A DNA stretch of 64,000 nt, from the NCBI RefSeq assembly GCF_037126465.1, contig NC_088204.1, forward strand, positions 62,927,807-62,991,806. Reading direction: 5' to 3'. A program made the position numbers and the translations under genes. Of this stretch, positions 59,872-64,000 are shown piece by piece (positions within the stretch are counted from its first letter, which is position 1; the number at the start of each line of letters is the position of its first letter). The notes beneath the pieces were generated by a model, which saw only the letters and a program-made list of their open reading frames with translations, did not search any database and was not told the origin of the DNA. This stretch comes from Ornithodoros turicata. Its lineage: Eukaryota; Arthropoda; Arachnida; Ixodida; Argasidae.

Positions 59872-60645
59872 TTTTAGTGCACCGTATGCTATCGCCTTTG
59901 CGTACGTAAGGGATAGCGTGGTGGTCCTGCGCAATGCGCGAAGCTCTCTTTATGTTGTTGCGCGCGCGCAGCGCGCAGAACCAACAACGCTTTAGTCCAT
60001 CGTACGTATCTGCTTTGCGTTCGTAAAAGGTCTGTTACGTACGCAATGTATGCACTAGAGCTCACTACTAGAGAGTTTTAGTGCATAAGTGCAAGTAGTA
60101 TAAAGAGAGCTACAGAAGATACGCAGTCATCTCCATTTTTTTCTTTTAAAAATCAATCAATCATACACAGTCAGAGACAAGGGACGACAGACACGCAACA
60201 ACTGCTTACTAATAACTGAATTAATCTAATGCAACAGAAAACGAGGGGAACACAAGGGGAAGTGACAGGAAAAAAACTGACTTGTTAGTCAATATATTCC
60301 TGTTCGGTGGTCTAATAGCGCGAGTCGCACAGGTAGCTAATCTCTTGTGGCGATAAGTCAATTGACCACCGAACAGTAAGATAATGATTAACAAGCCAGT
60401 TTTTCCTGTCACTTCCCCTTGTGTTTTCCTTATTTTCTGTTGCATTTAATTCGATCAGTTGTCGGCTAGCAACTGTTGCGTGTCTGCCAACCCTTGTCTC
60501 TGGCTGCGTATCTTATGTATCGAATATTAACCAACTACTCCATGAACGCGTTCATAAAGAGAGCTTCGCACAGTGCGCAGAACGATCATGCTATCACTTA
60601 CGTACGCAAAGGCGATAGCGTACTTTGCACTAAAGCTCGCTGTTT
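59872..60645. mobile_element. Large fold-back element with TTTTAGTGCA ends
   Basis: GAGTTTTAGTGCACCGTATGC through GAAGCTCTCTTTATG on the left is mirrored by CATAAAGAGAGCTTCGCACAG through GCACTAAAGC on the right. The inner 60180-60330 mirrors 60365-60500 (GGGGAAGTGACAGGAAAAA with TTTTTCCTGTCACTTCCCC). The left arm holds an extra segment (about 59957-60110) with its own palindrome GCGCGCGCGCAGCGCGC and a further TTTTAGTGCA end, perhaps a nested relative. Confidence 0.85.
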
Positions 60646-60798
60646 GAAACTCCGGTGAATAGGTTACTCTTAACATTGGCGATTGAATGAATGATAGCGA
60701 AAAGTTAAGCAGCAAAATGAAAAAAAAAGAGCATAAAGTGATGTTTTTTTACAGCCGGAGTGTTGGCTGATTTGATTACAAACAGCTCCAGAAGTATA

Positions 60799-61990
60799 CA
60801 GGGTGTCCCAGAAAACGTGTCATTGGATTATAATTTTAAAAAAAACTACGCCACATAGAATCATGTGGTCAATGTCATTTGTTCTTACTAGGTTTCTGCC
60901 ACCTCCTGATGTGAATGTCATGTATCGTAAGTTTAATTATGTAAAGATTTGCGAATTGAACTCTGAAATTTGCCAAGTAAAGGTCGCTTTTTTACCCCAC
61001 CAATATGAAGGGCGTGTCAAATTCACTCAAACTTATGATAATTTACATTGATATTCACGAGCTATCCCATCGGAAAAAATAGCCGTATATCATGCTTTCC
61101 GGAGCACCAGACCATGACGCGCGACGACTTTTTGAACGCAATCACGGCGTCTCGCTCGTGGGTGTCATGCTGACTGGGAGGTGGTGGGTTCGAAATCTCC
61201 CACCGGCTGTGCTTTCTCAGGTTTTCTGAGGTCTGAGGTTTGAGGTTTTCCCTGGGTTTTCCGAAGACTTTCCAGGCGAATGTCGGCACAGATCCCCCTG
61301 AAGACGGCCCGGGACGCATACTAACCCCCCTGTCCCTCACTCCTTCCTGCTGTCCTCTCTCCATCTGTCCTCATCTATGCGCCGCTCATAGCCACAGTTG
61401 TTTCGCGGCGCTAACACGAAAGTAAAATTTAAAAAAATAACGCAATCCCACTCTCAGTCCGACGAAAGGAGGTTCCAAACCCAGCCCACAGAGTGATAGT
61501 AGAAAAAGTTATAGTTCCTGAAATTAGGAGAGGGAAAGCATGATCCCAGCGGAAGCCGGACGCGATAAGCCATGCCTGTGTTATCTCTTTCTGCGATGTG
61601 GGTTTGAGCTGGGTTTCCAACCTCCTTTCGTCGGACTGCGAACGATTGCCCTGAAAAATTCGTAGCGCGCTATCCTCTCTGAGCTCAGTAGAGCATGATG
61701 TACGGCTATTTTTTCTGATGAGATAGGAATATCCCTGAATATCCCTGTCAATTATCATGAATCTGAGAAAATTACCACGCACCTCATACTTGTGGTGTAA
61801 AAAAGTGACCTTTATTCGGCAAATTTCCGAATTCACTTCGCAAAAACTTACATAATGAAACTTACGTTACACAACGTTCACATCAGGAGGTGACAAAAAC
61901 CTAGTTAGAACAAATGCCGTTGATCGCATGATTCTAGGTGGTGTAATTTTTTAAATTACAATTCAATTACAGGTTTTCTGGGAAACCCTG
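60799..61990. mobile_element. Fold-back Tc1/mariner-like element, 1192 bp, with nested SINE
   Basis: Flanked by TA on both sides. The ends CAGGGTGTCCCAGAAAACG and AGGTTTTCTGGGAAACCCTG are inverted, and the arms continue complementary for about 290 bases (for example GTCATTTGTTCTTACTAGG with CCTAGTTAGAACAAATGCC). An inner inverted pair (61448-61490 with 61605-61650, CCGACGAAAGGAGGTT / AACCTCCTTTCGTCGG) continues the fold. An S2 SINE lies in the left half. No transposase. Confidence 0.9.
61170..61425 (+). mobile_element. tRNA-derived SINE (type S2) nested in the fold-back
   Basis: GGTGGTGGGTTCGAAATCTCC (box B), CACCGGCTGTGC, GACTTTCCAGGCGAATGTC, CCCGGGACGCATACTAACCC and TTCGCGGCGCTAACACGAAAG. 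The box A part is altered. It has no counterpart in the right arm, so it came after the fold-back formed. Confidence 0.8.
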
Positions 61991-62164
61991 TATGTCTTCC
62001 GCATAACACCAACAGCAATTTACCTGCCGAAGCGTGATGTACAGTACAATTATGACTTTTCGTTTTTATTTCTTTTTTACGTGCGGGTCATCTGGAGCAC
62101 CACACTATTGAGGCGCCTCAGTCTACAATTTGGGTTGATTTGGTAGGAAAAACACTGAAATTTC

Positions 62165-63065
62165 CCTTGCGCAGGCAATGGATATTTCAGTGCGACTCCA
62201 AAGCCGGCCTTGAAGCTATATCTCATCGTTCTTGGAAAAAGGCCGTACGGCGTCAACAGTACGAGACATCCTGTTAGCGTATCGCAAGTGCACAGACATC
62301 GGTCACGACGTCATTCTTCAGTGGATACCTAGCCATATTTGCATAAGTGGTAACAAGAAGGCGGACGAAATGGCGAATATCGCACACCTGTCATCGACAG
62401 AACATCTAGTCACGTTTTCTAAACAGAACATCAAATCTCTCCTAAAATCTATGACTGATGACATCCGCAGGACAAAATGGCACCAAGCCGACAGTGGTCC
62501 GTCACTGCTGCGCAGGCTAGACCCGGAGCTGAATTTTACCATACCTTCAAGAACGCCCAGACACATAGAAACTCTCCTGCATCGTCTACGCCTGAATGTG
62601 CCCTATGGTCGCAGTTTTTTCATAAAGTCGGCAAGGTGGACTCGCCCAACTGTTTACTGTGCGGGGCAGTGGAAAACACTGAACATATCATCGTGTATTT
62701 TCCAAAACATGCTGCACAAAGAGGCATCTTGAGGCGGACCCTTGGCCATCTCGACAACAGGGACCTTAGCATAGAGAAAGTCTTAGGCGTATGGGACGCT
62801 AAGCACATGGACGCGGCCTTCAATGCTCTTGTCAATTTTATTGTGAAATCTGGACTAGAAACCCTATACTAGACGGTGCGTGGACATTACTATGATCCTT
62901 GAGGTGAACGGCGCGCTCCGTTTTGCGTGGTCGCGGTCGTGACGCTCGCCGCGGTGAACTGTTGCGGGTGCGCTCTGTGGTGCGATCGTACCGTTTCTTT
63001 TCTTGCGGGGGGGGGGGGGGGGGGGTTGCAACCTCCCTTTGTTATTTAAACAACCACCAACAACA
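62165..63065 (+). mobile_element. RNase H-type LINE, 5'-truncated, with 13-bp target duplication
   Basis: 901 bases flanked by ACACTGAAATTTC at 62152-62164 and 63066-63078. It contains the RNase H tail and C-terminus in two or three frames, then a 3' UTR with a run of about 20 G at 63007-63026 and a CAACCACCAACAACAA tail. Frameshifts show it is older than the copies at 50492 and 56866. Confidence 0.9.
62170..62872 (+). pseudogene. LINE RNase H and C-terminal finger, frameshifted
   Basis: WIFQCDSKAGLEAISH (second catalytic block), then in another frame VILQWIPSHICISGNKKADE and PSRTPRHIETLLHRLRLN, then in a third NCLLCGAVENTEHIIVYF and NALVNFIVKSGLETLY to the stop at 62870-62872. The order matches 57587-58489, and the last part is close to the fragment at 24835-25165. 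Confidence 0.88.
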
Positions 63066-63171
63066 ACACTGAAATTTCAGTACGCAATGGAAGCTAAGAC
63101 AGAAAATCACAAAAAGATTAAACAAGAAATGTAGCTGGGGCTGCGTAGTTGGATGTACGATATAATGTTCC

Positions 63172-63218
63172 GATGTACGTTGAGGAACAGCCCTTGGGCT
63201 GTTGCTCAACGTACATCC
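63172..63218. repeat. Short perfect-stem hairpin
   Basis: GATGTACGTTGAGGAACAGCC faces GGCTGTTGCTCAACGTACATC with one mismatch and almost no loop. It lies in the presumed downstream part of the paralogous segment on the minus strand. Confidence 0.8.
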
Positions 63219-63229
63219 GTGTGCACTTC

Positions 63230-63781
63230 AGCGTGCGTCATGGAGTTCACGGAAATGTGGTTGCTTCAACCTGAAGAGAGAAAAAAAAACGATATTGCGC
63301 GATTCGGGGGCGTCAGAGGCATCGTTGCTTCCCTCTTAAGTGTCTCTGAAGCTCTGAAGTACCGATAAGCGATAACTGTACGAGGGCATTGTTTGTTGTC
63401 TTATCGATATTGTACTGGACACGGTTTCATCACAGCACGTGGTATAGACTCGTGAAGCTTCTTCATCGTATACAGCAGGGTGCAGTAAAAGCGTCTCGAT
63501 GCCACCTTTATGTGAGGAGATGTTTAAACGAAAATTGCTGGAACTGTGCGCGGCACTACGGTGACCGTATATACCCAACAAATGGCGTCGTACTTGACAT
63601 TGACGGATTCAACTCTGCTGCTGGACAGTTGGTCCTCCGCTTGATGTACTGCTTGGGACAAAAGTTTACGCAACACCATGGTGTCGTACTTCTCAATTCG
63701 AGCGATAGCTGTGCAGCAAACAGGAGCGGACACACACACTGACATGAATAGAATATAGGCGGTCACTCGTTTCTTACTCAA
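63230..63781 (-). CDS. Paralogous gene-like segment, copy 2, with an open frame of unknown function
   Basis: The minus-strand frame 63524-63781 contains ILFMSVCVSAPVCCTAIARI (hydrophobic leader-like), VLRKLLSQAVHQAEDQLSS and RVESVNVKYDAICW. A possible donor lies at TGTTGG|GTATAT and an acceptor (TTTTTTTCTCTCTTCAG, near 63275) downstream. It is homologous to 59084-59600 in inverse orientation, where the frame is broken. It could encode a small secreted protein; no family is recognised, and an unknown repeat is the alternative. Confidence 0.3.
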
Positions 63782-63923
63782 TCTCTTCCTGATAGTTAAC
63801 AGAGGGCCGCTTCGACGAAGAAATACGTCAGAGCCGTGTTCCGTAAACGGTTACCAAAAGCTGCACCAATTGCTCATGTACTATGTCTGAAATGCTTTCT
63901 TCTTTCTTTTCTTTTGCGTGCAG

Positions 63924-63989
63924 AGCAGCAGGGTGTCCGGCTTGACAAAGTGAGACGTGATGATGGACACTGGATGACGAAGGACACAT
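63924..63989 (+). other. Possible exon at window edge
   Basis: A strong acceptor (CTTCTTTCTTTTCTTTTGCG, then TGCAG to 63923) is followed by a frame QQGVRLDKVRRDDGHWMTK ending in TAA. No partner exon is identified; it may be the last exon of an unseen gene or chance. Confidence 0.25.
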
Positions 63990-64000
63990 AAACAATTGTT

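Overview
The window looks like a repeat-saturated chelicerate genome, most probably a hard (ixodid) tick. The grounds are tRNA-derived SINEs with tRNA-like heads, many decayed CR1-like and RNase H-bearing LINEs of the kind common in ticks, hundreds of bases of fold-back DNA transposon per kilobase, and short spliced exons with GT-AG borders. There are no operons, bacterial ribosome-binding sites, rRNA genes or CRISPR arrays. Species assignment is inference; no database was consulted.

Host genes are sparse and all on the + strand. The best supported is a zona pellucida (ZP) domain membrane protein. Five exons between 44498 and 48035 join with matching splice phases and encode ZP-N, ZP-C, a furin-like RRRRKR site, a transmembrane helix and a short tail. 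A likely first exon (signal peptide, TATA box 36-70 bases upstream) lies at 35577-35636, so the first intron would hold a large antisense LINE. Four phase-compatible exons at 19501-19641, 23993-24085, 25201-25333 and 26482-26558 encode the membrane-proximal ectodomain of what looks like a receptor-type tyrosine phosphatase (CNGPLK motif followed by a fibronectin-like strand); a possible transmembrane exon lies at 30682-30740. No phosphatase domain is visible in the window. Other isolated candidate exons are at 11134-11172, 33599-33670, 49850-50069 and near 63524-63781.

The rest is layered mobile DNA. 1-1050: CCAAT-rich minisatellite. 1500-5900: partial fold-back MITEs, a decayed PIF/Harbinger locus (MADF plus transposase fragments) and LINE tails. 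6350-8690: a CR1-like LINE split by a 987-bp hAT element with a clean 8-bp target duplication and carrying an internal inverted duplication. 9580-16200: a hAT-like non-autonomous element, CR1 fragments and several MITE families, one holding a SINE. 17.3-18.9 kb: two SINEs flanking a dead THAP/DDE transposase. 20-24 kb: three TIR or fold-back elements. 25.7-35 kb: a dense run of one ~249-bp palindromic MITE family. 36.5-44.2 kb: RNase H-type LINEs, one nearly complete but interrupted by a CCTCA-rich element. 48.7-55.5 kb: a GGTAGAA-rich element, a young 5'-truncated Tx1/L1-like LINE, a MITE-SINE-MITE-SINE nest, and a CR1 LINE. 56.8-64 kb: two more 5'-truncated LINEs with exact target duplications, two large fold-backs, and an inverted pair of paralogous gene-like segments.

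No previously undescribed biochemical system can be claimed from the sequence alone. The most notable things are the ZP gene and receptor-phosphatase-like exons threaded through transposons, a related set of palindromic MITE families that share terminal modules but differ in the inner arm, and repeated SINE insertion into the same subterminal site of those MITEs.
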